Positions 26,101 to 38,600 of a DNA stretch of 43,996 nucleotides are shown in pieces (the stretch's first letter is position 1; each line of letters starts with the position of its first letter). The translations under genes and the position numbers were made by a program. The stretch comes from Stentor roeselii (Eukaryota > Ciliophora > Heterotrichea > Heterotrichida > Stentoridae): the NCBI GenBank assembly GCA_006503475.1, contig RSEH01000333.1, positions 1-43,996 of the forward strand, in the 5' to 3' direction. The notes under the pieces are model-generated. The model was not told the DNA's origin. It did no database searches and worked only from the letters and a program-made list of their open reading frames with translations.

Positions 26101-28826
26101 ATTTTTTCTGAATGTGCTGAAAGTTGAAACTCGTCTTTCATTTGTTTAAAGTTAAAAATTTTGACCTTTCCATCTGCACATCCAATGCCGATGTAGTTTC
26201 CATCAGTTGAAAAAGAGACAGTTCCCACTCCATTAGTCATTGTTTGGTAATAGTAATGAGCTCTTTGTTCCCTTATCAGCCAAATTATGATTAAACCATC
26301 GTCAGCCCCGCTTATTAAGTACTTTCCTTTAGGGTCAAAAGAAATTGACTTGATAAATTTTGAATGTCCTGTAAAAGTTAAAATTTTTTCATTGAAGTCC
26401 CAGATTTTTACTGTGAAGTCGAATGAACCACTTGCCAAGTACTCGCTGCATGGACTGAACTTTAAACTGCTTACTAAGTCGTAGTGACCCATTAATATGG
26501 ACTTTTGAGTGGTTGGAAGAGAGTTTTCGGTGTTAAATACGGTTATTATGTGGTCGGTTGAACCTGTTGCTAGAAGGTTTAGGTTAGGAGAATAAGCTAG
26601 AGACCTAATACTTTCATTAAACTCCCTTTTTTCAATTTCAACAAGACCCTCTAAAGAAACCCTCCAAAATCTCACAAATTTATCTTCAGAAGCACTTGCC
26701 AATATTTCTCCATCATAAGAAAAAGCAAGTGCAGTAGTAGCAGCAAAATTTTTATTAACACTTCCAACAACTCTAAAAATTTTCCTACTCCACAAAAAAA
26801 TCTCTCCATTTTCATCAGCAACAGCAAGAAACGTTCCAGAAGGTGAAAAAACAACAACTCTTACAATAGTTTCACTTTGAAGTACAAATTCAGGTTGTTT
26901 TTGTGAAACATCATTAATTTTAACAGTGCTATCTGAAGAGCAGGTAATAAGTTTCTTTTGACATTCAGTAAAAGCAAGTGCCAAGACACTTTTCGAGTGT
27001 AAGTTGAGTGAAAATCGTTTGTTATCTTTATTTAAACTATGAACTTGAATAGAAGCATCTAAAGACCCGCTGATGATTTTTTGACAGTCCTTTGAAAAAA
27101 TAATGCAAGTTATGGAATTTGAATGAGAATTGAATTTAAAAAGCATTTTCTTTGAAGTAACATTCCAGACTATCACAAAATTATCTCTTGACCCACTGGC
27201 TACCCGAAGTCCATCATTTGAAAAGACCACAGCCTGTACAGAACTAGAATTTTCTGTAAAGGTATGTAAATGTGTTTCATTTTCAACATCCCAAAGTATC
27301 ACCTTCCTATCAAAATCTCCACTAACAGCTAATTTCGAATCATTTGAGAAGGCAACAGCATTAACAATGTTACTATGTATTCCTCCAAACATCAAATTAT
27401 GTTTTTCATTGATTAAATCCCTGACAATCACATCTTTATCTTGTGAACCGCTAATTAACTTTTGACCATCTGAGGAAAATTTAAGACATTTGACTGGTTT
27501 TGAATGTTCTGCGAAATATCTGGGATGTTGTTGGTCTAGTCTTTGATAGACTATTATTAATTTTTCCTCGATATAAGCGACGCTGTCTCCTGTTGGTGAG
27601 ATGTCTAAAGCGTTTTCACCACAAGTGTTTGTTTTGTATTCTGATATAAGATTGTCTTTTAATAAGTCCCAGACCCTTAATACCCCATCAGTGGAAATAC
27701 TTGCAAGGTGAGTTGATTTAGATGATATTGCTACTGAACGGAATTCAAAAGGATAGCTGAGGGTCTTTGATTCTTTTTTTTCATTTGAGCTTAACATTAA
27801 AAGACCTTTTTGCTCTGAGGATAATAATAGAAATTTACCGTCTTTTGTGAATTTTAAGTCGTTTGCTTTCACTGAAAATCTGAAGAATTCGGAGGGGTTG
27901 GAAAGTTTGGTTATTGTTTGGAGTAAGATTCGACCGTCGGTGTGACTGGTTCCGAGAGTTTCGCTGTTGGGGGAGAAATAGATTGAGGTTATTGGGCTCA
28001 TGTGGTAGGGAAGTGCTCGGAATACACGACCGATATTTGTATTCCAAAATGTTATCAAACCGTCTTTATTACTGTAAGCTAAGAGCTGCGAGTTTTCAGA
28101 AAATGCTAAACAGGAAACTTCCCTTTCAATATTCTCGAGATGAGTCACTTCTTTTGTGATCATGTTTTTTAAAATAACTCTCATGTCTTGGTAAGAACTC
28201 ACCAAAAAAAATCCATTCGGAGAGAAAAGTACAAAAATAACAGGCGAGCCATTACCATGAATCCCTATTTCAACCTCCATTCTCTTATGAATATGAAATC
28301 CTTTCAAAGATCCATCATCTAATCCACAAACCACATTGCTATTATGTAAAGAAACAGTGATGCAATTGATAGGATATTCATATTCATATCTAAAAACTTC
28401 CCTCATCAATTTCATATTCCACATCCTTAAAGTCTTATCCTTTGACCCTGTGATTAATAAGGCTCCATCAAGATTAAACCAAAGTGATGTGATTATCTCT
28501 GAATGGCCTGCCAAGATACACTCAACTCGTTTTTCTTTCAAGTTTAGGACTTTGATTGTTTTATGCGTACTAGAAACAATCGCTACTAAAGTATCATCAG
28601 GCGAAATCGCTACAGACTTTATGTTTTCTCCATGGTCTCCGATAATACTCTCCTGAATCGAACTCGATTGGACTTCTTCTATTGAATGAATCAAAAAATC
28701 ATCGAATTTATCTCTTTTTTGAGGATCTTCTGGGTTTTTTGATGATTCAGCCTCGTTGGTTTTAGGGTTTGGCCTGTTTTCTGTAGGGTTTCTGTTGATC
28801 AGATTTAGTCTGAGGGTACTATCCAT
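23154..28826 (-). CDS. Giant WD40 array-ankyrin-like-TRP-like ion channel fusion
   Basis: The protein has 1,890 aa in one frame. Residues about 60-1250 are about 25 WD40-type units (SPDDTLVA, GSKDKTLRMWNM, SGDFDRKVILWDV, GSFDFTVKIWDF), enough for several propellers. Ankyrin-like units follow at about 1301-1356 (TLLHLASFTGKQ, FGKSPLFYSI). Residues about 1485-1694 hold six hydrophobic helices with a pore-loop-like stretch (LSWKLNFTG, about 1647) and NMLISILGDSYD at the end of S6, a TRP/polycystin-like ion-transport signature. A charged coiled coil ends the protein (about 1840-1888). No signal peptide is present, so both ends are probably cytosolic. The inference is a cation channel with a huge cytoplasmic scaffold. 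Ion selectivity and gating cannot be read. Confidence 0.9.
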   Translation of the reverse strand: MDSTLRLNLINRNPTENRPNPKTNEAESSKNPEDPQKRDKFDDFLIHSIEEVQSSSIQESIIGDHGENIKSVAISPDDTLVAIVSSTHKTIKVLNLKEKRVECILAGHSEIITSLWFNLDGALLITGSKDKTLRMWNMKLMREVFRYEYEYPINCITVSLHNSNVVCGLDDGSLKGFHIHKRMEVEIGIHGNGSPVIFVLFSPNGFFLVSSYQDMRVILKNMITKEVTHLENIEREVSCLAFSENSQLLAYSNKDGLITFWNTNIGRVFRALPYHMSPITSIYFSPNSETLGTSHTDGRILLQTITKLSNPSEFFRFSVKANDLKFTKDGKFLLLSSEQKGLLMLSSNEKKESKTLSYPFEFRSVAISSKSTHLASISTDGVLRVWDLLKDNLISEYKTNTCGENALDISPTGDSVAYIEEKLIIVYQRLDQQHPRYFAEHSKPVKCLKFSSDGQKLISGSQDKDVIVRDLINEKHNLMFGGIHSNIVNAVAFSNDSKLAVSGDFDRKVILWDVENETHLHTFTENSSSVQAVVFSNDGLRVASGSRDNFVIVWNVTSKKMLFKFNSHSNSITCIIFSKDCQKIISGSLDASIQVHSLNKDNKRFSLNLHSKSVLALAFTECQKKLITCSSDSTVKINDVSQKQPEFVLQSETIVRVVVFSPSGTFLAVADENGEIFLWSRKIFRVVGSVNKNFAATTALAFSYDGEILASASEDKFVRFWRVSLEGLVEIEKREFNESIRSLAYSPNLNLLATGSTDHIITVFNTENSLPTTQKSILMGHYDLVSSLKFSPCSEYLASGSFDFTVKIWDFNEKILTFTGHSKFIKSISFDPKGKYLISGADDGLIIIWLIREQRAHYYYQTMTNGVGTVSFSTDGNYIGIGCADGKVKIFNFKQMKDEFQLSAHSEKITCGNFSSDGRSYASCSDDGKVLIWELKESDDYHEELLNSNENFIDVSQDNMHIVEKYDNDLVRVKRIINDEVIQTIDQISNFKESVVFSRDGKYLALRFDNRNVIVLDVVKNERFFFKSDFFNCCDFLFSPDKSLLAAKSPGNKKNIIIIWNLHQENPIRTVHNDEAIICFSFSHQSEFLVYALENDIIKIIRTDMNLEISSILNDNKYLYSIQLSSDLKHLSVLSRNHSIKIFEISTNLKVFETFIDFFTVESAVFSNRADFFMIQTKTGFKIYEFLKGKRVELFKILETSVLEFKVKINSVEMRFQLQKPLRLNSSLQAIIDYQKKQGLKITISSKCIDTNDLSYSPRSMSDPYFQDYFTLKETLEYRKKGNSKFSKKHSEILVSQFKYTLLHLASFTGKQAILKETLIKNSEIVIKSDIFGKSPLFYSISRKNQKCIQIMLKYLVGLKDENKELVIFNLNSTRNDFLLIVKNSSKLLPAYLDKIVVDYKIVSVPGSKRLPKFVLSESFVPDPHDFEFQGKSTDIAAVIKQSAYKIPIQPYSHENFLVLETFLNCYNSKIFDNIVVTQIVDYNWKVIYPWAVIYSLVIFLNIFGFLVAEIFGNESNLVLIPFVFTTVLLMFWEIIQLFSNTRSYLTHYLNLIDVMSIISSFYWIESIYAGFSNNYQEFLLAFLLFFRGLTCFRVIQGIRYYINLIVSSVNSIKYFIIIFFYSTLFFATLFHIGASDESLLSDLLSLSWKLNFTGEIELTGDQYLIFTSMFIAMIFNQILMLNMLISILGDSYDQFMIEKNVIDYKEKIDIILEVQTVFTCRRVERSRRKYLHLLVSSSDKKDMNRTDWDGRIIFILKRLENIFERVLHSNNKIGEKIVKTVENSKDKVKLNISELANDMRNFSLTGEKNNKEVNNLLNSIDLRTALIASNADDSITRQTIPPEKNTLEQIETTNYKVSLLETKIETIQEKICTLDEKISQILSHLKITK

Positions 28827-29502
28827 TTATTGGTATTGAAAATTTGACTTATTTTTGAAATTTTTAGACTTAGATTGGTTCTTATTCATGATTTGGGGTG
28901 AAAGTTTATATTTTTTAGATTGAATAAGGAGTATTATGATTAATTTGATAGTGATTTGTTGATTTAAAGAATTAGGAAAATTTTTTGGAGTAGATAAGCT
29001 TTTGGTAGGACTTTGATTTATTTAGCAAATAGACCTGTGCTTTACAAAAAGTTATAAATTGATAAGGATTAAGATAGTTTAAGTAGTGAAATTATTATCT
29101 GTTCTTTCCTCTTTGCAATAATTATAATCAGTTGTCAATACTTATAAATCTTTTTATCTTTATCTCTACTAATAATCTCCTTTTCTAATATAATCTCTTT
29201 TTTATCCTTATAATCTTCTTCTCTACTTAAAGACTTTTAGGTATAAGTTATCTTATGTTGTTTAAAGTAAGCTGTTATCATAAGACCTATGAGTCTTTAA
29301 AGTTAAAAAGAATCAACTTTATATGAGTAATTAAATTACATAAAATTTAATATTGTTTAAGAAATAATCCCCCTGCCCTCGAACTAACTCATCAATCTAT
29401 CAGATTTTCAATCGATTTTTATAATTTCACTAGATTAACCCAAAACAGCAGACATAATACTAAAAATAATCTAACCCTTAATCCTAAATATCTTAAGTTT
29501 TA
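28827..29502. other. AT-rich spacer, nothing recognised
   Basis: Upstream region of the WD40-channel gene and downstream region of the LamG/Cys-rich gene. No RNA gene, repeat array or coding frame with coding character is seen. Confidence 0.5.
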
Positions 29503-32500
29503 TTAAAGATCCTTTATTTGAATTGGTTCACTTTGATGTCTTGTTTTGAGATGATCCCTATTTTTCCATTTCTCAATAATTTTCCTAAAAATTCCAACAA
29601 TAAGCTGCAAAGAATTGACGACCATATTAAAACCAAGTGCAGCAAGAATAACTCTAGTCCCATATAAAGACTGATCTTCAATGGTTGTCTCAAGTCCGAA
29701 GACAAGCGGTACTAAAAAGACTAAATAAAAAACAAGAGTAAGAATTTCATTGATTAAGCCAAAAAAGTTGGAATAATTTGATTTATAAGGTGCAGCGAAA
29801 ATCAAGTAAAAGATAACCTTTTTAAAACTTACCATAAGAGAAAAAATTGAACTTGTTAATAACTGGATAACTAAAGCACTCATGCAGACGATTACCACTG
29901 AAATCATCAGTCTTCTGATAATAAAGATCATGTAATATAAACTTGCTGATGATTTAAACTCTTCTAACAATGACTGGAACTGAACTTTCAGTTTCACTTT
30001 TCTTTCCAAAGAGATTTCAGGACTTTGAAAAGATAATAAACAGTAAAAAGTGTATAAAATCGCTATAAATTGAACTGTCTATATTTTTCTTACAATAACA
30101 ACACAGATCACTACATGGTCTATATAATTCCACTTTGTTTCAAAACGCTGATACCTCAGCCCAATAAGCCCTACAAGTAAAACATCAAAGCAAGTCTGCA
30201 GAAGAAACCTTAAAAACCCATTAAACCTAAAAAAACTTTCAAATTTTCTGTAAAACCTTTCAAAAAACCTAATATTTTTCCTTTTAACCACTAAAAACAA
30301 GAAAAACATGAAAAACATTCCAAAAAGGCCAATTAAAAAAGTCCCGGCATTAAATACAAATAAGTTATTTTCAATTCCAACTCTGAGGTACTTTTTAGGC
30401 AACTTGTCTTTGGCAGGGCTGAAAAAAGTTCCTATAAAATTAGGAAGTTTTACTGAAGACCTGAAACCATTAATGAAATCAACAAAGCTCTGTTCTAGGT
30501 CGATATCAAAAAGAATAATATAAGAAAGCATTTCTATGAAATTGATAAAATTGAAAAAACTTGTCGGGTTCATCGATAAGATACTTGACCCTCCTACTGC
30601 TACTAAAGAGGAAGTAGTGAAAGTAGATGATAATGAAGTGAAAGTCTTTAGTTTTGATGAAAAAGTTTCAGGAAATAAACTACAATGTAAAGATTCTGTG
30701 ATTAGTTCACTGTTTTCATCTGAGGTTAAAGTAACGGTGAAAGAAATTATCACGGAATAGCTGGAGGTCTTTGGAAGTGAGGTAAAAATTATCAGGTAAG
30801 TATTTTTATCTGAAAATTTTAGTGAAAAAGTCGCTTGCTCGGAATTTATTGAAATGTTTAGTGAAGAGATGTTTAGTGGGGTTGAAAGAGACTCGTTAAA
30901 GATTAATTTTACCTCGTTTGACTGAGACACTGATACTGAAACTGTGAAATTTTTTCTGATACATTTTCCATGATCTGCATAACCTTTTTCACAAAAGCAT
31001 TTCAAACTTTTTAACTCACTGTTTTTTTTGCATGTCATGCAAATCTCTAGGTTTTGACAGGATGAACATAGACTAGGACAAGGTAAGCACTTTTTATTTG
31101 AAGTACTGTAAAAACTTCCTTCAGGGCATTCATTGCATATTGAAGACTGAAGTTCAAATCCAGGACTGCATTCTAAACATTGATTTAGATGGGTCTTGTT
31201 ACATGACCTGCAGTTGGAAGTCGTACAATACTGACAGGTTTCATTGTCTATACATCCAAAGCGACACCATTCAGGACAGGTCCAGCATGAACCAGTTTGG
31301 AAATATTCTGTTATGTTGCAATCTGGAAGACATTTATGAGTTCCATTCGGACACAGCCCACACCCGATACACTCTTTAGAACTAAAGCTGAAATCGAATT
31401 TTTCATTAAAAATCTCGAAATTATAAACAAATCCTTTAAAATCCTCATATCCTTCAACCCCACAGCCTAGTTTTAATCTACTTTCTTCAGAGTCTAAAAA
31501 AGGTAAATCATGAAAATCTTCTACAAAAGCAATTTTTTCATTTATCAATACTTTGCAAGTACTTCGAGAACTATACAAAATATTTATTAAAAAGTGACTC
31601 CATTTTTCAAACTGAATATTAAAAGCTCTTTCAAAAATTTGCTCCATTAAAATGACCTGAATTGATTCAGTTTTGATCAAAACACTAAAAGTTTCAGAAG
31701 ATTTTAAATAAGAAACTTGACTGGAGTTTGTAGGGTTCAACCATGTTGCTATGTAAAAAGTTCTTGAAACGAAAACTGTGCTGCCAGACTGTCTTGGATA
31801 TGAGAGACAAGAGAGTCTACCGTTGAAGTAAAGTCCACGTCCCAAGACAATCTGAAGTCCTTCTGTTGGGCCAAAGGGCTCTAAATGCGACTCCATGTCT
31901 TTCAGTGAGTTTGTTGTTGTATTTAACTCTAGTCGGAAAATTCGATGCTTTTTAAACTCGCAGGTCTTGTCTGAGGTTTTTAGGTAGCCTAAAGGACAAA
32001 ATTCATAGCACATATTATTTAAAATAAAGTTTGAGCATTGAGTGCATTGGTTGTGATCAGAACCTGAACATTTTTCACAATTTTTTGTGCAAGCCTCACA
32101 TGATTGCACCTCGATTTTATAGTAAAACTTTAGATCACATTCACATCCTCTAGAAACAATATTAAAACTAGAGTTTTCAACACATTTCGCACAAGTCTCA
32201 TCAATTTTTTCACAATCCTGACAAAGTATTTCACATAAAGAGCAATCCTCCCTTCTCTTACATCCATCACTACAAGAAGACAGGCACGCAGCACATTGAC
32301 CTCCATAAAAAAACCAATCAAAATCACAATCCACAAGGCAATTACTTAAAATACTATTTGAACAAACCTGCCAATTAACAACTAAATCTTTAGAAATCAA
32401 TCCAGAATAAATAAAGAATTGCCAAATAAATCCAACAAACCCTTCACCAAGAGTGATTTTTGATAGAAAATCCTTGAAAAATCCAACATTTTTCTCAAAA

Positions 32501-34947
32501 AACCCAAAACTCTCATCAACCCAAACAAAAGTATCTCTTGGAAAATTTCTTGAATTAAACCAAATCAAAATTCTTGTCCATTTTTGAAGATTCACTTCAA
32601 ACAAAGAGAAAGTTGAACTTCCTTTTGAAAGAGAAAGAAATGAATTAAAAATCAGGTCGTTTTTCATGAAAAATTGACCTTTTTTATTGACTCTCACCCA
32701 AAAAATAAGTGAAAAGTTAAAAGGTAGGAAAATTTCAGAAGTTTCAATGAAAGAAGTTGACTTGAAATAAAATCCTCTTCCAAATGTTGGAATCGGGTCA
32801 GTTTCATGGAAATCAGGGTAAAACATCGAATTCGCTCCTGTGTAGAACAAGTTTCCATAAATATCAGAAAAAGTGTTTGATAAAGAGTTGAAAACTATTT
32901 CTAAAACCATTTTTGGACCTGAAGTTTTACAGTCTTGATTTTCTTTTATATATGAAACTGGACAAATTTCAAAGCAGGTGTAATCATGAAGGACGTAAGG
33001 CTCGCGACAGGAAAAACAACTTGAAAAGTCGCCTTCGAAGCAGTTTTTACATCTAGGATGACAGCATTTTTTATTATCTTCTGAAAGACTGTAACCTGGC
33101 AGACAAGGGTTGATTTGATCTTCTTGACAAGAAGACAAGTACCCATCAGGACAAGAGGAGCATAAGATATCAAGACAACTGTTACAGGTTCCCCATGTCG
33201 AGCACCCATTTTCACATTCTTCATCACAGTTCAGGTTAATGTTCAAGAAATCATTTTTGTAAGACTCTGGGTTTGTACCTATTAATTTTCTTGGTGAGTC
33301 ACTGAAACAAGAACTCAGTTCAGAGTCGTCTGGATCAAAAGATATGAAAACTTTATACAAGAAAAAAATACTGGAAATTTCACCGATTTTCATGTTTTTA
33401 GTAGGGTAAAAGGCAAATCCAGTTGTAGAAAACATAAACTTTCCATTGTCAACACATTCAGAAATGACTGTCGCGGTATCAACATCTAACCTGACAGTCA
33501 CCTTTATAACCTTCCAAGTATTTAAAAACGAACACACTCCTCTAATACTAAAATTTTTTTCCCCTTCTCCATTTCTCAAACTAATTAAAACTGATCCACT
33601 TGTATTAATTTTAAGTCTTTCATTAGAAATAATCAAATTTTGAAGACCATTTTCAGATGATCGAAGCCAAAATCCAATCAGGTACTTAAAATTCAAATTC
33701 AATTCTGGAGCTGATAAAAATTCAGAACCATTGAAAAAAAGGCCTCTTTTGTAATAAGGAAACGGGTCATCATCATCTGGGCTCTGGTAAGGCGCGTAGG
33801 TTAAAGGATTCAACCCTGAATGGAAAAATTCTCCGTAATATTGAGTAAAAGGTTCAAATCCGAAGCATTTTATTGACAGGGTCGAACGAGTTTGAATGCA
33901 CATCTTGTCAGTTAGAGTAGCTCCTGCTTCACATGTAATACATTCGAACTCTGAAAGGTAAGTCAAACAATTTCTACCAGGCATGCAAAGTTTTGTATTC
34001 AGAAGGGAACAGGCCAAGCAATGTTCAGGCCCAAACCCAGAACATGATAAACAATATGAAGAATAACAAGACCTGGCAGGTGGAACGTTTTTAATACAGT
34101 TAATCCATGAGCCATCACAAACTTCGCATTGAGAGACCCCAGAATAAAACCCAAAGAGACAACTTGAAGGATTTTCTAGAGTTTCATAGTAAAAATCCTC
34201 ATGATTTACGATAAAAAACTCGTAAAAAAAACCTTTGAATGAAGAAGTTTGGGACCCGAGCTGATAAGAAAAGTCATTAGAATTCATTTTAACTTGAAAT
34301 GAATTAAAAGTACCAGAGGTGTCATTAAGCATCAAGGAAACAGAGTTAAAGTACTGTTTCGACCTGATAAACAAAAGTGACCAAGTCCCCCAAGGACTAC
34401 GAGGTGAATGCGAAAGATCTCTCACCCATTTACTTTCATCATCATTCTTAAAAACACTCATCCTCATCAAAAACTTCTCATTATCCGCTTCAAGACTCAT
34501 CCAATTAATCAAATTTTTCTGAATTTCTAAAATTATTCCTTCTTCGATTACTTTTATAAAAAGACTGAATGTGAAATGAGGAGCCATCACCCAACCTGTT
34601 GAAGAAGATAAAAAACTTTTTGAGTCAAAGTAAAAACCTCGGTCGTATGTTGGGACTGGAGTGGTTTTTGAAGAGTCTTCGAAGGGTAGGTTTGAAAGAC
34701 TTGAAAAACTTGAGATTGATGATGCGGAGTATTTCAGAAAGCTTTTGAATTCGATGTGGACTACTTCGAAGTTTTGGTCTGAAGGAGGAAAACATTCTGA
34801 GATTGAGTCGATGTAGGTGGATGGGCAGGTTAATAGGCATGAGAGATCTCTGTATTTCTTTTGGAAACAGTTACTGCATGATGAGTCGAGACATGTTGTA
34901 GAGAGTGTGATTTGAACTTGAAGGAAGAAGGAAAGGACTAGGGCCAT
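29503..34947 (-). CDS. Giant LamG/Cys-rich multi-TM surface protein A
   Basis: Minus-strand exons are 34947-30094 and 30078-29503, giving 1,809 aa. It starts with a signal peptide (MALVLSFFLQVQITLS). Four LamG-like beta modules (about 53-260, 353-553, 680-860, 1000-1187) each carry an RGxYF-type motif. They alternate with Cys-rich furin/EGF-like blocks (repeated CxxC, CSxCxSGYL). A beta-rich linker precedes about seven TM helices from about residue 1526 onward, and the intron lies inside the TM region. A large surface receptor or adhesion-type protein is inferred; ligand and signalling are unknown. It is the paralog of the gene that follows on the right: same architecture, same linker (NPTSFFNF against DPTSFFDF) and same TM order. 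Confidence 0.87.
30079..30093 (-). other. 15-nt spliceosomal intron
   Basis: GTAAGAAAAATATAG (minus strand). It joins CVVI to TVQFIAIL within a membrane helix and removes an in-frame TAG. Confidence 0.92.
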
Positions 34948-35638
34948 TTTTTAGGTTTATTGGTTTGAGGATTGTAAATCTGTGGAAGATATTGGATTTA
35001 ATGTTAAAGATGTTTGAAAGGTGAAAGTTTGGGGGTTTTTTATTGTGGATGATTAGTTGGGAGGTTTTATAGTCGTGATGCATGATCTGATTGTTTTTTA
35101 GGGATTTATTAGAGAGTTGATTGGAAAATTATCTTAAAGATTGTGTGTTTAGGTGGGATAAATTGAAATTTTTTGAAATATGTCCTCGGATTATAAATTT
35201 GAGTTCATCAACTTTTCACTTATTCTATAATAATTACTAATTTGTTATTTTTATTTATTTTGATTCAATATGAGTAATCTATTTTTGAGCTTTTATTCAT
35301 TTCAGTTAACCCTGAACCTAATTACGATTTTTTGAAATTGATAATTATTAGCAGTTGTACTAAAGCATAATAATTATTAAACCTAATTACTCAACAATAA
35401 AATAACCATTTACCTAATTATCAGATGCATTCTTAAATAATTTTTACCTGAAACAAGGTGACATGCATTATTTCTTAAGAGCATAAACATAATATTTAAT
35501 ATTGAATAATTCTCTCTTTTTAAAGATAATCAAATAAATCTTCATGCTTCTACAGAAAACTAACTCATCTTAAAAAAAATAAACTTTATAATCCTCAATT
35601 CCATAAATCCTTAATCTAAATTAAAACCTAATAACCTT
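34948..35638. other. AT-rich spacer, nothing recognised
   Basis: Gap between the two giant paralogs on the minus strand. It is AT-rich with homopolymer runs, and no gene or RNA was found. Confidence 0.5.
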
Positions 35639-38600
35639 CTAAAAATCCACCACTTTTAATTCATTTCCATTTTGAGGTTCAGGATGAGTTTTAAACTTAT
35701 GATCATTTTTTTTTTCCTTTCTTTTCGCCATGATATCCCTAACCTTATAAACAACAGCTTTGATAGTATTCGAGATACTAATGACAATATTCAAAATCCA
35801 AGCTCCCAGTATAATTTTCATGCAAATATCAGTCAACTTCTCAGAACTACCAGAGACTCCTTCGATAAATGAAACAAGGATGACGGCATGATAAACGCCA
35901 ATTAAAATCTCATTGAAAAAATGATAAACATTATAAATCCAAGTCTTAAACCCTTGAACAGTGACGATATACAAAGGAATCTACTTACTCCATACCGAAA
36001 ACGAGAACATAATAGAAAAAGCAAGTTGAAAAGCCCCATCATCAATAAACTGATAAGAAATCTGTATCATCAACCTTCTCAAAATATAAATAAAGTAAAA
36101 CAGCCAGTCCTTCAACCCTTCATCTTTAAACTCTTCAAAGAAAGTTCCATATTTCTGAACAAAACCTTTAATTTCTTCCTCATCTGTCATTCTAGAGCGT
36201 TTTTTTATCAAATGTAAAAAAAGTAAAATCCCTGAAATTTCTACACCCTGATTGAAACTTACAACAAAAATACAGGAAATAACATAATCAACCCTTTGAG
36301 TCCAGTTTTCCTTTTTCGACATTCGCAAGCTAAGTCCCACCGCAGTTGAAAGTTCAAAAAAAGTCTGAAGCCAGAACCTTAAAAATATCTTATATCTGAA
36401 AATATTCATTAAAAACTGCAACTTTTCCTTTAAAAACCCGATTCTTGTAACAATCCAAACAATCAACCCCAAAGCAAAAAAAATCAAAAGTACCTGTAAA
36501 TGAACAGCAGTGTTAATCAAGAACAAATTCGAGGAATACCCGAATTTTCTGTACTTTTCATTCACTTCAACCCCTTGATCCACGTCAATAAACAAGGAGA
36601 AGAGTTTAGGGATTTGATTGTGAATTCGAAGACCCATCAAGAACTCTGAAAGGACTGGGTTCAACTCGAAGTTAAACAAACAAACTGAATAAAACATCTC
36701 TGCTGTGTTCATGAAGTCAAAAAATGAGGTAGGGTCGAAGTTCATGAAGCTCAGACCCACTGCAACTGAAACTCCTGCAGTTGCTCCAGTTTTTCCCATT
36801 TCTTTCGAGGTTTTCGCTTGTTTCAGAAGAGATAATTCTTCTTTTAAGGAATCGGTCAATACTGTTTCTTTTGAAAGTTTTCCGACTTCTAGAAGACTGT
36901 TTGATTTCGAAGTTATTTCTTCGAGGAAAAAAACTTCGACTATTGAATTTTTTGAAACTTTTTCAAGAGCGAAAATTAGTCGAAAGGTCTTCATGTCGAT
37001 TTTTTCGATTGAGAAGGAAACGATCAGGTTGTCGAGGTGAAGAGTTAGAAGGGAGGGCTTTAGATCGGAACTTAAGTTTTCGGAAAACCAAAGAGTTATC
37101 TCGTTTTTTTGGTTTATTGTCATTTGTACGCTGAATCGGTTTCGGAAACATTTTTCTAATGTTAGGGAATACCCCTGGTTGCAGTTGCATTGGCCATAGG
37201 AAGTGAGAGAACTGCTTTTTGAACATGTTAAGCAGGTAGATAGAGATGAACAGGTCTGACATAACACTGGACATGGAACACACATCAAGCTTTGACCATC
37301 ATAAAAAGTTGTAGAAGAACAAATTTCACATGTTTTGTTCTGCACTTCAAAGCCAGGAAGGCACTGATAGCAACTATTTGATTCATAAGAATTACAAAAT
37401 TCGCAGTCGTCATCAACACAAGAGAGACAAGTTGATGAATCTTTGCATGAGTTAGGACATTCATCAGGACAACTAACACATTTTCCAGACCTTTCTACAT
37501 AAACCTGTCCAACATCACACAAGTTGATGCAAGTTTTATCAGCGAAACAAACATCACAAGTAAGACAATTAACATCAGAAACAAGCCGATCAATACTCAA
37601 ATAATTCCCATAAACTTCAATATTATAAACAAATCCAAAAAAAGGTGAAGATCCATCAACATCATCTCCAATAAAAACAACTGAGCTATCAGTATCAATA
37701 AACGGAAAATCTGAAAGACTAACCAAAGGTCCTTGTTTATTATTAACCCAAATCATAATAGACGTGTTTAAAGAATGATTACAAGTAAAGTAAACATGAT
37801 TCCAGTACTCAATATTCAATTTCACTCCAGAACTATAACTAAAAGTAAAATTTTCTAGAAAAATCTCACCTTTCATCATCGAGTCCTCAACAAAAAGCTT
37901 CAAAGAATTAACCTGAAAATCCTGAGAATACTTCGAAAAAACCGTCGAGGACCTGTTCAGAGGTCGAAACCAGAAAGAAACTGAAAAATCAATATTCAAG
38001 ATTTTTGAATCATTTTTCTTAATCTCTAAAAAAGAGTTGCCTGGAAAGTAAACTCCTCTTTGATAAACTGCAAAAGGTAAAGTTGAAGTCAATCTTCTTC
38101 TTGTTTTTCCTTCAGCTTCAAGACCATTCACAACGTCGAAAAAAGTATCTCCAAGGCCTTGAAAGAGGAATTTTAAAGTAGGGTAATTAGGAGTTTCTAT
38201 TTCACAAACACCTGAAGAATTGATAAAACCTAATGGGCAGCTTTCAGAGCAAATAGTTTTTAGAAGAAGTGAAGAATTGCAGGAAGAACATTCGTATAAA
38301 GTACTACCGAAACATTTTAGACAACTTTTGTCACAATCTTGGCAGAGGGGCAGAAATGAATGAGTTGATTTGCAGGTTAAACATGATGTGCTTGAGTTGC
38401 AGGAATCGCATATGTTTAGACAAGGCATGCAAAGGTCTTGGGTTGTGTTGTAATATGTTTGTTTTTTACATTCACAGCCTTCGAGTGATTGACTGGCATT
38501 CGAGTCTTTACAAGCTAAACAAAGGTTTTTATCTTGGCAGCCGAGACAAGTCGGATGGCATTCCAAGCATGAAGAAGAGTTAAGGTAAAAGTTTTGGCTA

